Origin: Arthrobacter sp. OVS8
Lineage (GTDB): Bacteria; Actinomycetota; Actinomycetes; Actinomycetales; Micrococcaceae
Reading direction: 5' to 3'
Length of the DNA: 64,000 bases
NCBI GenBank assembly: GCA_028370155.1
Contig: CP116670.1
Span: forward strand, 1,426,001-1,490,000
Part shown: in pieces, positions 38,003 through 46,987 of the stretch
Position numbering within the stretch: position 1 is the first letter of the stretch
How the letters are laid out: every line of letters starts with the position of its first letter
Notes under the pieces: model-generated
Databases searched by the model: none
The model's input: the letters and a program-made list of their open reading frames with translations, nothing else
Told to the model about the DNA's origin: nothing
Position numbers and translations under genes: made by a program

Positions 38003-38905
38003 CTATTTGGCGGTGTCGAGGGAGCCGTCCACCAGCTTGACGATTGCGGAGCAGTCCATGCCGGACTGGCCGGAGTCGATGAGGCGCTGGAAGAGCTGCT
38101 GGACGTGCTCGCCGATTTCCAGCGGGGTGCCGGTGTCCCGTGCGGCGCTGATGGCGAGCCCGATGTCCTTGTTGGCCAGCTCGGTGGTGAAGGTCGGCGC
38201 GAAATCATTGTTGGAGGCCGCGGTGGGAACCACACCGGCTACCGGGTACCACGTGCGCAGCGCCCAGCTGTCGCCTGAGGAGACCGAAGCGATGTCCCAG
38301 AAGACCTGCTTGTCCAGCCCGAGCCGGTCGGCCAGGACAGCGCCTTCCGCGGTGGAGGCCAGGTTGATGAAGAGCATGAGGTTGTTGCAGATCTTCGCGG
38401 CCTGGCCGGTGGTGGCGCCGCCGGTCGGGATGATGTTGGCGGCCATCGGCTTGATGTATTCGGTGGCCTCGGCAACGGCGCCGGCCTCGCCGCCGATCAT
38501 GAACGTCAGGGTGGCGGCCTTCGCGCCGCTCATGCCGCCGGACACCGGGGCGTCGACAAAGCGGAAGCCGGCGGCAGCCGCGGCGTCGTGCAAGGCCTGG
38601 GCGGAGGCGATATCGATGGTGGAGGAGTCCACCAGCAGCGTGCGCGTGTCGGCGTGGGCCAGGACCCCGTCGTCGCCGAGGTAGACGGCGCGGGCGTGCT
38701 CGCCTTTCGGGAGCATGGTGAAGACGACGTCGGCACCGTCCACGGCGTCGGCGATGCTTCCGGCAGGCTTCACGCCGCCTGCCTCCGCGGCGGCGACGGC
38801 CTCCGCGTTGAGGTCGAATCCGCGGACGTCGTGGCCTGCCATGGCGAGATTCACCGACATGGACCCGCCCATGTTCCCCAGTCCGATCCAAGCGATTACT
38901 GCCAT
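38003..38905 (-). CDS. mmsB: 3-hydroxyisobutyrate dehydrogenase
   Basis: 300-residue NAD-dependent beta-hydroxyacid dehydrogenase making methylmalonate semialdehyde from 3-hydroxyisobutyrate, the step before MmsA. The Rossmann motif is IGLGNMGGSMSVNLAMAGH; DAPVSGGMSGA is the substrate-binding motif and the catalytic Lys lies in GQAAKICNNLM. The C-terminal helical domain is complete. It is first in an mmsB-mmsA operon, with a LysR gene divergent upstream, whose dyad at 39029-39052 lies in the intergenic region. Confidence 0.94.
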   Translation of the reverse strand: MAVIAWIGLGNMGGSMSVNLAMAGHDVRGFDLNAEAVAAAEAGGVKPAGSIADAVDGADVVFTMLPKGEHARAVYLGDDGVLAHADTRTLLVDSSTIDIASAQALHDAAAAAGFRFVDAPVSGGMSGAKAATLTFMIGGEAGAVAEATEYIKPMAANIIPTGGATTGQAAKICNNLMLFINLASTAEGAVLADRLGLDKQVFWDIASVSSGDSWALRTWYPVAGVVPTAASNNDFAPTFTTELANKDIGLAISAARDTGTPLEIGEHVQQLFQRLIDSGQSGMDCSAIVKLVDGSLDTAK

Positions 38906-39028
38906 GGCATAAGCTCCTTTGCTTTGCGTCGTGCGGTGCGTCAGTGCGTGCGGTCCGGACGTTCACCGGATGTTCCGTGTCAAGCATCACACCCTGTTAC
39001 AGTGCAATCAAGGGAAAAATTTACAGAT

Positions 39029-39052
39029 GCTATGTGCATGGATGCACATAGC
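39029..39052. promoter_or_regulatory. Perfect LysR-type dyad in the mmsB-lysR spacer
   Basis: Eleven-base arms GCTATGTGCAT and ATGCACATAGC around GG, containing a T-N11-A core. It lies 19 bases before the LysR GTG and 123 bases before mmsB. The position suggests autoregulation and possibly activation of mmsB-mmsA. Confidence 0.75.
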
Positions 39053-39071
39053 TGAATGCAGAGGAGTTCTT

Positions 39072-39977
39072 GTGGACTTGAGGCGGCTTCCGAGTCCGGA
39101 TGACCTGCTGATCCTGCTGACCGTCGCCCGGCTGGGCAGGTTCAATGCGGTGGCGGAAACCCTCGGCACCACCCACACCACCATCTCCCGGCGGATCCTG
39201 GCCCTGGACAAACAACTGGGCGGGCGCACCCTGGAGCGGAGCCCGCACGGCTGGGAACTCACCGATCTCGGCAACGAGGCGGTGGCCGCAGCCGAGGCGA
39301 TCGAGGGAACCCTCGGGGCGCTCACCAACCGGATCGCGCAGTCAGAAGACGTACTCTCGGGACTGGTCCGGATCAGCACACCGGACGGCTTCGGCGCCGG
39401 CTTCGTGGCGCCGGCACTGGTGCGGCTGCAGCGGGCGCACCCGCTGCTCAACGTTGAAATGCTCAGCGCCACCCGCAAGGTCAGCCAGAACCGGTCCGGA
39501 GTGGACCTCGAGGTGGTGGTGGGCAACCTGGACGTCAGCAATGCGCAGACCATCTTCCTGTCCAACTATTTCCTCCGGCTCTATGCGAGCCCGCAGTACG
39601 CCGGAGAACACGGTCTGCCGGTGACGCTCGACGACGTCCGGCAGCACGGCTTCGTCTCGTACGTGGAGTCGGCGCTGCAGGTCGCAGAACTGGGCCACCG
39701 CTCCACCCAGCTGCCCGTCCCCCGGTCCAGTTTCCAGGCCACCAGCATCTTTGCCCAGCTGGAAGCCGTCCGGCGGGGAGCCGGCATCGGCCTGCTCCCC
39801 AACTTCCTGGTGGTGGGCGACCCTACGTTCCTGCCGGTGCTGCCGGACGACTTCCAGCGGCAACTCCCCATCTGGGCGGTGGCACGGGCGGAGTCCCTGC
39901 GCTCGGCGCCCGTACAGGCCGTGCTGGAGGCGATCCGGACCGAGATTTCCGCCCGCCAAGACGTGTTGGCAGGCTGA
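39072..39977 (+). CDS. LysR-family transcriptional regulator of the mms locus
   Basis: 301-residue LysR-type regulator. The winged helix-turn-helix is at residues about 8-65 (LLILLTVARLGRFNAVAETLGTTHTTISRRILALDKQLGGRTLER, in segments), followed by a linker helix and the periplasmic-binding-fold effector domain. GTG at 39072 follows AGAGGAG at six bases; an upstream in-frame ATG would start inside the operator dyad and is rejected. It is divergent from mmsB-mmsA, so it is the probable regulator of valine catabolism; the effector could be a pathway intermediate such as 3-hydroxyisobutyrate. Confidence 0.9.
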   Translation: MDLRRLPSPDDLLILLTVARLGRFNAVAETLGTTHTTISRRILALDKQLGGRTLERSPHGWELTDLGNEAVAAAEAIEGTLGALTNRIAQSEDVLSGLVRISTPDGFGAGFVAPALVRLQRAHPLLNVEMLSATRKVSQNRSGVDLEVVVGNLDVSNAQTIFLSNYFLRLYASPQYAGEHGLPVTLDDVRQHGFVSYVESALQVAELGHRSTQLPVPRSSFQATSIFAQLEAVRRGAGIGLLPNFLVVGDPTFLPVLPDDFQRQLPIWAVARAESLRSAPVQAVLEAIRTEISARQDVLAG

Positions 39978-40026
39978 GTAGTCTTGGCCGGCTGAGCCGG
40001 CCTGGCAGGCTCAGCCGGACGGCGCA

Positions 40027-40074
40027 AACGGCAACAGCCCGGGTCCCGCAGTGCGGGCCCGGGCTGTTGCCGTT
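40027..40074. terminator. Bidirectional terminator
   Basis: Seventeen-base arms (AACGGCAACAGCCCGGG and complement) plus an inner CCCGCA/TGCGGG stem with one bulged T. It lies between the convergent LysR and MHS transporter genes. Confidence 0.8.
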
Positions 40075-40103
40075 GCTTCGTTGTTGCTGTCGGTTCTGCT
40101 TAC

Positions 40104-41483
40104 CTACTTCTTGGCAGCGGCGAGCAGGTCCGCGGTGCCCTGGGCATCCGCGGCGTCGACGTCGTGCAGGGAGATGCCGCGGGTTTCCTTGAGGAAGAAC
40201 ACGGCCACCATCGTCACCACGCAGGCACCGAGGAGGTAGATGGCCACCGGCGTCGAGGACTTGAACTGGCTCAGCAAGGCGACGGCGATGATCGGCGCCA
40301 TCGAACCGGCCACGATCGAGGTGACCTGGTAGCCCAGCGAGACGCCGGAGTAGCGCATCCGGGTCGGGAACATTTCGGCCATGATGGCGGCTGGCCGGCG
40401 TACATGAGCGAGTGGAACAGCAGGCCGATGGTGATCGCCGCGAGGATGATGAGGTCGTTTTTGGTGTCCATCATCGGGAAGGCGAAGAAGCCCCAGGTGC
40501 CACCCAGGATGGCGCCTGCCATGTAGACCTTTTGCGGCCGAGGTTGTCGGAGAGCCTGCCGACCATGGGGATCACGGCGAAGTGGATTGCGTGCGCCACG
40601 AGCAGCAGGAGCAGGATCCGGGAGGTGTCCGTCTGGACGATGACCTTCAGGTAGGTGATGGAGAACGTGACCACGAGGTAGTAGAGGATGTTCTCCGCGA
40701 AGCGCAGGCCCATGGCGGTGAAAACGCCGCGGGGGTAGCGGCGGAACACTTCGCCGACGCCGTAGCCCTTCTTCTCTTCGGTGACTTCCTTCTGGGCCTC
40801 CAGGAAGATGGGGGCGTCAGTGACCTTGGTCCGGATGTAGTAGCCCACCAGCACGATCACGGCGGAGAGCCAGAAGGCCACGCGCCAGCCCCAGCTGAGG
40901 AAGTCGGCGGAGGACAGCGTGGCGGAAAGCGTGAACAGCACACCTGTGGCGAGCAGGTTGCCCAGCGGAACGGCGGACTGCGGCCAGGAGGACCAGAAGC
41001 CGCGGGACTTGCTGGGGCTGTGCTCGGCAACGAGCAGAACTGCACCGCCCCATTCACCGCCAACGGCGAAGCCCTGGGCGAAGCGCAGGAAGACGAGGAG
41101 TGCCGGAGCCCAGTAGCCGATCTGCTGGAAGGTGGGCAGGCAGCCCATCAGGAAGGTGGAGACGCCCACCAGGATGATGCTGAGCTGGAGCAGCTGCTTG
41201 CGGCCGAACTTGTCGCCGAAGTGGCCGAAGACGATGCCGCCGATGGGGCGGGCAACGAAGCCGACGGCGTAGGTCAGGAAGGCGGCGATGATGCCGTCAA
41301 GTTCCGTGCCGGAGTTCGGGAAGAAGATCTTGCCGAAGACGAGGGTCGCCGCGGAGGCGTAGAGGAAGAACTCATACCACTCGACAACGGTGCCGCCATG
41401 GAGGCCGTTACTACTTTTTTGAGGCCGGACGATTTGACGTCTTCCTCTTCCGGCCGCCTGGCGGCAGCGTTTTGCGTACTCAT
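40104..41483 (-). CDS. Metabolite:H+ symporter (MHS) family MFS transporter, three frameshifts
   Basis: Twelve-helix major facilitator of the MHS family, which imports organic acids or betaines with protons. Corrected length is about 460 residues. The segments, in order, are [19 protein letters not shown], then [30 protein letters not shown] and [16 protein letters not shown], all MHS signatures, with [10 protein letters not shown] in the central loop. Breaks are near 41398, 40533 and 40390. The C-terminus ends [10 protein letters not shown]. It stands alone between a terminator and a DinB gene, so the substrate cannot be inferred from neighbours. Confidence 0.9.
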
Positions 41484-41644
41484 TTCGACTCCTTTGGCGT
41501 CTCCGTCGACACCCTATGGACCTCTGGGCAATGGATGCCTGTGATTTGTGACACGGGCATCATTCTCAACGAGTATGGACGCTCAAGCCCCGGGCCTCAA
41601 CGGCCATTAGTGCAGAGCGCATCTGCAAAAATGCACAAACGGGC

Positions 41645-42183
41645 TCATTCCCCGACGCTTCCGTCCACGGATTCGCGCAGGAGATCGGCATGGCCGTTGT
41701 GGCGGGCGTACTCCTCGATCATGTGGCACATGATCCAGCGCAGGCTGGGCACCCCGCCGTCGGACCATGCACGCTTGGCCGGCGAGTCCAGACCGCCCGC
41801 GGCGAGGGTTTCGGCCACGAGGAAACGCGAGCGTCCGACGGCGTCCTGCCAGCGTCCGCGGAGGTCGTCGGCTGAGTCCTCGGCGGCCGAGTGAAACTCC
41901 CAGTCGGGCTGCGCCTTCCAGTCCACTGCGTTCCACGGCGGCTGCCGGTCCTGGCCGTGCAGCGAGTAGGAGAACCAGCTGTCCTCCACATACGACATGT
42001 GCTTCAGCAGCCCGCCCAAGGTCAAGGTGGAAGCCGCGGTCTTCGCGCTCAGGGCGGCGGTATCAAGTCCGGCGCACTTCCACTCCAGGGTGGCCCGCTG
42101 GTAGTCGAGGAAGCCCAGGAGTGTGGCGGCCTCATCGGCCGCGAGGGAGGTTCCGGACGGCCTTGTTCATCGATGGTGATCAT
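41645..42183 (-). CDS. DinB-family (DUF664) protein, one frameshift
   Basis: Four-helix-bundle protein of about 180 residues. It begins MITIDEQGRPEPP, changes frame near 42152, and continues ADEAATLLGFLDYQRATLEWKCAGL, then LGGLLKHMSYVEDSWFSYSLHG. The metal-binding His triad of the DinB/YfiT fold is seen in LLKHMSYVE and WIMCHMIEEYARHNGHADLL. Members include thiol-dependent S-transferases using bacillithiol or mycothiol; actinobacteria make mycothiol, so that role is possible but unproved. Divergent PadR gene lies upstream. Confidence 0.85.
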
Positions 42184-42275
42184 GCGCCGTGAGCCTACCG
42201 GCGGACTCGCCGCAGTGGAAGTCCGGGCCGGCCAAAGGGGTTGTAGCGCAAGCTAGGTCGTGACACTATCTATTC

Positions 42276-42620
42276 ATGGACGAGGGTGACTGGAACCAGG
42301 AGCTGACCCGCGCAGCGCTCCCGCAGGCGGTGCTCGCGGTCCTCAGCCACGGCGAATCCCATGGCTATGCGATCGCCGAGATTCTCCGGCAGCGCGGCTT
42401 TACGCGTATCAAGGGCGGGACGCTGTATCCCCTCCTGAAGAGACTGGAGGACCAGGGTCTCGTGGTCCATTCGTGGCAGCACGACCAGTCGGGCCCCGGG
42501 CGCAAGCAGTTCGCGATCACGGAGCAAGGCCGCAACAAACTGGACGACTCGGCAGCGGCCTGGCAGCACATAAGCACGGCCCTCAACGAGATCCGATCGA
42601 CCCGACAGGAACACCCATGA
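42276..42620 (+). CDS. PadR-family transcriptional regulator
   Basis: 114-residue winged-helix regulator. The DNA-binding domain (QAVLAVLSHGESHGYAIAEILRQRGFTRIKGGTLYPLLKRLEDQGLV, in segments) is typical PadR, with the Tyr-Pro-Leu recognition helix. A short helical tail follows. Its TGA overlaps the ATG of a HAAS-domain membrane protein, a frequent pairing in which the regulator controls its own operon in response to the membrane protein. No clear PadR operator (ATGT-N8-ACAT) is visible upstream. Confidence 0.93.
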   Translation: MDEGDWNQELTRAALPQAVLAVLSHGESHGYAIAEILRQRGFTRIKGGTLYPLLKRLEDQGLVVHSWQHDQSGPGRKQFAITEQGRNKLDDSAAAWQHISTALNEIRSTRQEHP

Positions 42621-43018
42621 GCTACGAACGAGACTTGGCTTTCAACTTGCGCATCCGTGGGCTCCCGGAGGATGAGATCGCCGAGACCCTGGATGAGGTC
42701 CGTGCGCACGCGGCCGCCCATGGGTCGCCGGCTGAAGACGAATTCGGTAGCCCGCAGGAGTACGCGAAGCAGTTTCCCAAGCAGAAAACACGCTCACGCG
42801 GCTACGCCATCGCGATGGTCGGAGCGGTGCTGGCAATCACCTATGCTGCAGTCGCGATGCTTCTTCTGCCGTTCCTGCGCATCGATGTCCGTGACCTCGT
42901 GGGCCCCATAAGGCTTTGGCCGGCTCTGGTGCTGATTCTGGGCGGTGTGGTCTCGGGCTTTCTGACCGACTACTTCCGCCCGCCTAGCCGAAGAAGCGCT
43001 GCCGGAGCTGGTTGGTGA
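42617..43018 (+). CDS. HAAS-domain membrane protein
   Basis: 133-residue protein. The first 50 residues (YERDLAFNLRIRGLPEDEIAETLDEVRAHAAAHG, in segments) form the helical HAAS signalling module found beside PadR genes; two membrane helices follow (AIAMVGAVLAITYAAVAMLLLPF and ALVLILGGVVSGFLTDYF). It is translationally coupled to PadR. Its last 35 bases overlap the 3' end of metX on the other strand; the real stop may be earlier if a base is missing here too. Confidence 0.82.
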   Translation: MSYERDLAFNLRIRGLPEDEIAETLDEVRAHAAAHGSPAEDEFGSPQEYAKQFPKQKTRSRGYAIAMVGAVLAITYAAVAMLLLPFLRIDVRDLVGPIRLWPALVLILGGVVSGFLTDYFRPPSRRSAAGAGW

Positions 43019-44158
43019 GCTGGCCGATCTCGGTCAGGAAGCCGTCGTGCCCGATCGGCGCCTCGATGGTGTGCACGGCAACCTCTCCCGGCAGGGCGGC
43101 GGCGAGCGCCCGGGTCTGGGCAGGGAAGTACAGCCGGTCCGAGTCGACGGCCGCCAGCAGGAATTCCGCCGTGGCCGGAGCCAGGGCGTCCGTGAGGGCG
43201 CCGCGGCCCCGGCTGATGTCGTGGCTCATCAGTGCTTCCGTGATGGCGATGTAGCTGTTCGCGTCGAAGCGGCGGACCAGCTTGTTGCCCTGGTGGTCAA
43301 GGTAGCTCTCCACCTGGTACCGCCCGCGCCCGGCGAGCGATCCCGCTTCCAGCGGGGCCTCGGGGTGCTGGGCCTCCCGGCCGAACCGGCCGTCCAGCTC
43401 TGCAGCGGAGCGGTAGGTGATGTGCGCTATCCGCCGGGCCAGCGCCAGGCCTGCTTCCGGCTGCAGGCCCCCGTAGTAGTCCCCGCCATTGAAGTTGGGG
43501 TCCTGCCGGATGGCGAGCGTCTGGGCCTGGGCGAACGCGATCTGCTCAGCGGTGCTGCTGGCCCCCACCGAAAACACGCCGCAGCGCCGGACCCGGTCCG
43601 GGTAGCTGACGGCCCATTCCAGGGCACGCGCTCCGCCCAGCGAACCGCCCAACACGGCGTGCCAGCTCCGTATCCCCAGCGCGTCCGCCAGCCTGGCTTC
43701 GGCCGCCGTCGTGTCCCGCAGGGTGACCAGCGGGAAACGGGAGCCCCAGGGCGGCCGTCCGGAGCCGGCGTCGAGGGTCCCGTCGAGCCGTAGCAGCCGC
43801 CGAGGATGTTGATCGAGACGACGAAGTACTTATCCGTGTCCACGGGGGCACCCGGGCCCGCGAGCTGCTCCCACCATCCCGGTTCCTCGCCTGCGCCCCG
43901 GGTGACGTGGGTGTCCCCGGTCAGGGCGTGTTCGATCAGCACCGCGTTGGAGCCGTCCCGGTTGAGTGTCCCCCAGGTTTCGTAGGCGAGGATCACGTCC
44001 GGCAGGCGGGCACCGGATTCGAGTTCCAGATCGCCGATCCGGACGTACCGGACGGTTCCATCCAGGACCGTTCCATCCAGCACTGCACCGTCAGGGGCGG
44101 CCTGGGGATGGGAGGTCTTGCTTACAGGTACACCCTGGCGGGTGACGGCAATCGTCAT
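42984..44158 (-). CDS. metX: Homoserine O-acetyltransferase, one frameshift
   Basis: Transfers acetyl from acetyl-CoA to homoserine, the first committed step of methionine synthesis by the acetyl route. About 390 residues, alpha/beta-hydrolase fold. SGARLPDVILAYETWGTLN, ALTGDTHVTRG, the nucleophile in LGGSLGGARALEWA, Asp in VDSDRLYFP and His in IGHDGFLTE are all present. A change near 43797 joins GGCYGSTG to TLDAG. Some acyltransferases of this fold use succinyl-CoA; the pairing with metY supports acetyl. A SAM-IV riboswitch lies directly upstream, so high SAM should shut expression. Confidence 0.93.
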
Positions 44159-44171
44159 GTGAGGACCTAAC

Positions 44172-44290
44172 TTCGCGCTTGCCCACCGTCAGCTGACCGG
44201 CAGGCCAGGTCTTCACCCGGGGCACCCCGCCGCAAAAGGAGGGTTGCCGGCCAGCAAGCCGGGGCTGTCGCTGGCACTCATGACCTTCCC
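44172..44290 (-). promoter_or_regulatory. SAM-IV riboswitch upstream of metX
   Basis: Read on the minus strand: GGTCATGAGTGCCAGCG, then CCCCGGCTTGCTGGCCGGCA, CCGGGTGAAGACCTGGCC and finally GGGCAAGCGCG. These are the conserved parts of the actinobacterial SAM-IV class: the P1/P2 junction, a P3 arm with loop GCTTGC, and a 3' GCAAGC that can pair with that loop as a pseudoknot. It ends only about 14 bases before the metX ATG, so the ligand-bound form could cover the ribosome site. SAM would repress. Confidence 0.9.
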
Positions 44291-44466
44291 CGAGTGTACG
44301 AAACCCGGCGGCGGAATGGCGAAGATTGTGACTTCCATGTGACAGCCGTACGCGTCCGCACCGCAGTTTCCCCACTTTCGAAGGCCGTGTCCGGCGGGTC
44401 CCCCGAAGTGTCGGCGATTCCCGGCGCCATGCCCGCAAAGGTGGGGAAACTCGGCGTTGAGTTGAC

Positions 44467-45780
44467 TCAGGCGCTCTTGGCCGCCCGGAATCCGGCTTCG
44501 AGATCGGCCAGGATGTCGTCAATGTGCTCCAGGCCCACGGAGAGCCGCACGAGGCCCGGGTTCACGCCGGCAACGGCCTGCTGTTCCGCTGAGAGCTGGC
44601 TGTGTGTGGTCGACGCAGGGTGGATGACCAGCGAACGCACGTCACCGATGTTCGCCACGTGGGAGTGCAGCTCCAGGGCATCGACAAAGCGCTTCCCGGC
44701 TTCCGCTCCCCGCCGATATTGAAGGCCACGACGGCGCCGGTCCCCGGGGACCGTACTTGCGGCCGCGCTCGTACCAGGGCTCGACGGCAGCCCCGCGTAG
44801 GCGACAGATTCGACGTCGACCCTGGCTTCGAGCCATTCGGCCACCTTGGTGGCGTTGGCGACGTGCCGCTCCACGCGCAGGCTCAGGGTCTCGATGCCCT
44901 GGGCGATGAGGAAGGCGTTGAACGGCGAGACCGCCGAGCCGAGGTCGCGCAGGAGCTGCACGCGCGCCTTGAGGATGTAGGAGAGGTTGGCGCCCAGGGC
45001 GCCGTCCTTGCCCAGGTCCCGGGCGTAGACCAGTCCGTTGTAGGTGGGGTCCGGGGTGTTGAAGCCCGGGAACCGCTCCGGATCCGCGCCGAAGTCGAAG
45101 TTGCCGGAGTCCACGATCACGCCGGCGATCGCGGCGCCGTGGCCGCCGAGGTACTTGGTGGCGGAGTGCACCACGATGTCTGCACCCCACTCAATCGGAC
45201 GGATCAGGTAGGGCGTGGAGAGGGTGTTGTCCACGATGAGCGGGACGCCGGCCTGGTGCGCCACCTTCGAGATGCCCTCAATATCCAGGACGTCCTGGCG
45301 CGGGTTGGAGACCACTTCGCCAAAGAACAGCTTGGTGTTGGGCTGCACGGCGTCGCGCCACTGCGCCAGGTTGTCCGGGTCCTCCACGAACGTCACGGAG
45401 ATGCCGAACTTCTTCAGCGTGTGCGCCAGCAGGTTGTAGGTGCCGCCGTACAGGCTGGGGCTGGCCACCACGTGGTCGCCGGCCTCGGCGACGTTCAGGA
45501 TGGCGAAGGTCTCCGCGGCCTGTCCGGAGCTCAGGAGCAGGGCCGCGAGCCCGCCCTCCAGGCTGGCCACCCGCTGCTCCACGGCGTCCTGCGTGGGGTT
45601 GCCGATCCGGGTGTAGATGGGGGCCAGCTCGGCGAGGGCGAAGCGGTTGGCGGCGCTTTCAGCGCTGGGAAAGACGAACGACGTCGTCTGGTAGATCGGG
45701 AGCGACCGGGCACCGGTGGCGCTGTCAGGCTCCTGGCCGGCGTGGATCTGGCGGGTTTCGAAGGACCAGGCATTGGACAT
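44467..45780 (-). CDS. metY: O-acetylhomoserine sulfhydrylase, three compensating frameshifts
   Basis: PLP enzyme that condenses O-acetylhomoserine with sulfide to homocysteine. About 438 residues. Start MSNAWSFETRQIHAGQ, substrate loop YTRIGNPTQDAVEQRVASLEGG, PLP Lys in HSATKYLGGHGAAIAG and IGDVRSLVIHPASTTHSQL are classic for the Cys/Met metabolism family. The frame is kept at both ends but is lost between about 44780 and 44715, where three single-base losses are needed (SSPWYERGRKYGPRG, then TGAVVAFNIGG). A clear AAGGAG lies nine bases before the ATG. A second SAM-IV riboswitch precedes it. Confidence 0.94.
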   Translation of the reverse strand: MSNAWSFETRQIHAGQEPDSATGARSLPIYQTTSFVFPSAESAANRFALAELAPIYTRIGNPTQDAVEQRVASLEGGLAALLLSSGQAAETFAILNVAEAGDHVVASPSLYGGTYNLLAHTLKKFGISVTFVEDPDNLAQWRDAVQPNTKLFFGEVVSNPRQDVLDIEGISKVAHQAGVPLIVDNTLSTPYLIRPIEWGADIVVHSATKYLGGHGAAIAGVIVDSGNFDFGADPERFPGFNTPDPTYNGLVYARDLGKDGALGANLSYILKARVQLLRDLGSAVSPFNAFLIAQGIETLSLRVERHVANATKVAEWLEARVDVESVAYAGLPSSPGTSAAASTVPGDRRRRGLQYRRGAEAGKRFVDALELHSHVANIGDVRSLVIHPASTTHSQLSAEQQAVAGVNPGLVRLSVGLEHIDDILADLEAGFRAAKSA

Positions 45781-45846
45781 CGTGAGACTCCTTGAGGGTC
45801 TGGGCACACCAGCTCCGGCACTCCATAGCCGGTCAACGCTGGCGCC

Positions 45847-45965
45847 GCGCTTGCCTTCCGGCGGGTGCCGGACGGCCAGGTCTTCACCCGGGGCACCCCA
45901 CCGCGATACGAGGGTTGCCGGCCAGCAAGCCGGGGCTGTGCGCTGGCACTCATGACCTGGCCTCA
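45847..45965 (-). promoter_or_regulatory. SAM-IV riboswitch upstream of metY
   Basis: Minus strand: AGGTCATGAGTGCCAGCGC, CCCCGGCTTGCTGGCCGGCA, CCGGGTGAAGACCTGGCC and GGCAAGCGCGG, matching the metX copy in every conserved element but differing in the variable P4 loop and linkers. The pseudoknot half-sites GCTTGC and GCAAGC are kept. It ends 66 bases before the ATG, further away than in metX, so control here may act on transcription. Confidence 0.9.
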
Positions 45966-46115
45966 GTCTAGGAACCGTTTCCGGGCCGTGGATAGCTTTG
46001 TGACGAAGATGAAGCCAGCCGACCGGTGAGCCCAGCCGGGCCCCGCCGGGCCCTCGGTTCCCCGTCATGACACGGAAAAGTTCCCTTCCGGCGCTCCCCG
46101 AAAATGACATCCCAT

Positions 46116-46134
46116 CTCGGTTAGGACAGCCTAA
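46116..46134 (+). promoter_or_regulatory. Possible iron box (DtxR/IdeR type)
   Basis: CTCGGTTAGGACAGCCTAA matches 14 of 19 positions of the actinobacterial IdeR/DmdR consensus, including complete TTAGG and CCTAA half-sites four bases apart. It lies 37 bases before the VOC gene start. One site only, so confidence is limited. Confidence 0.4.
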
Positions 46135-46170
46135 GCTGAGAGCCGCATCACAAAGTGCCAAGATGAGGGC

Positions 46171-46808
46171 ATGCGCATGGATCACGTCTCTTACGCCTGT
46201 GAACAAGATGGCCTCGCTGCCACCACCGAACGAATTGCGTCTGCCCTCGGCGTCGAAGCCGTGAAGGGCGGAGTACACCCCGATTCGGGACCCGCAACAT
46301 GATCATCCCGCTCGCGGGACACAAATACGTCGAGGTCGTGGAGGTCCTGAACCACCCGGCATCCGACAAGGCCCCCTTCGGCCAGGCCGTACGTGCCCGC
46401 TCCGAAGCAGGCGGCGGCTGGATGGGCTGGTGCGTCGAGGTTGACGACCTGGCCCCGTTCGAGGAGCGGCTGGGCCGCGCCGCCGTCAATGGCAACCGCA
46501 AGTTCCCGGATGGCCGCGAGCTCGTCTGGAAGCAGATCGGCATCCTGGGGCTCATCGCCGATCCCCAGGTTCCGTACATGCTCAAGTGGGAAGGCGATCC
46601 GGAACTCCACCCGTCGAAGGCCTATGAGAGCAACGTCAAGATGTCCGCTCTCACGATCGCCGGCTCGGCGGAGCGGGTCACCGAATGGCTCGGTGTCCCG
46701 GTTGAGAAGCCGCTGGAAGACGTGGCCGTGAACTGGCTCGCTCCGCGCGGGACGCCCGGCATCCTGTCCGTCACGTTCGAGACGTCCTCCGGAGCCGTCA
46801 CGATCTGA
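46171..46808 (+). CDS. VOC-family (glyoxalase-like) protein, one frameshift
   Basis: About 212 residues with two halves of the vicinal-oxygen-chelate fold. It begins MRMDHVSYACEQDGLAATTE, changes frame near 46285, and continues NMIIPLAGHKYVEVVEVL, SKAYESNVKMSALTIAGSAE and TPGILSVTFETSSG. A second ATG at 46177 is also possible. His and Glu residues for metal binding are present (MDHVS, KYVEVVEV). Enzyme type cannot be told; family members include dioxygenases, lyases and binding proteins. The 46116 iron-box-like site lies in its upstream region. Confidence 0.8.
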
Positions 46809-46911
46809 CCCTTCACCGCCCCACACTTCGGCCGCCATCAGCGGGTGCCAATGACGTCACCCACCGATGGCGGCCGAATCTTTAACGGCACGGGTTGCCG
46901 GCCCGTCAGAG

Positions 46912-46976
46912 GCAGCGCGGGGTCACTTCGCGTCCGTCCGGAGGCTCCGGATGGGCGCGAAGTGACCCCGCGTTGC
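46912..46976. terminator. Conserved convergent-junction palindrome, copy 2
   Basis: Outer arm GCAGCGCGGGGTCACTT / AAGTGACCCCGCGTTGC (one G-U pair), inner arm CGCGTCC / GGGCGCG, loop centred on GGAGGCTCC. It lies between the convergent VOC and CPBP genes. Confidence 0.85.
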
Positions 46977-46987
46977 TGTGGGGACGC

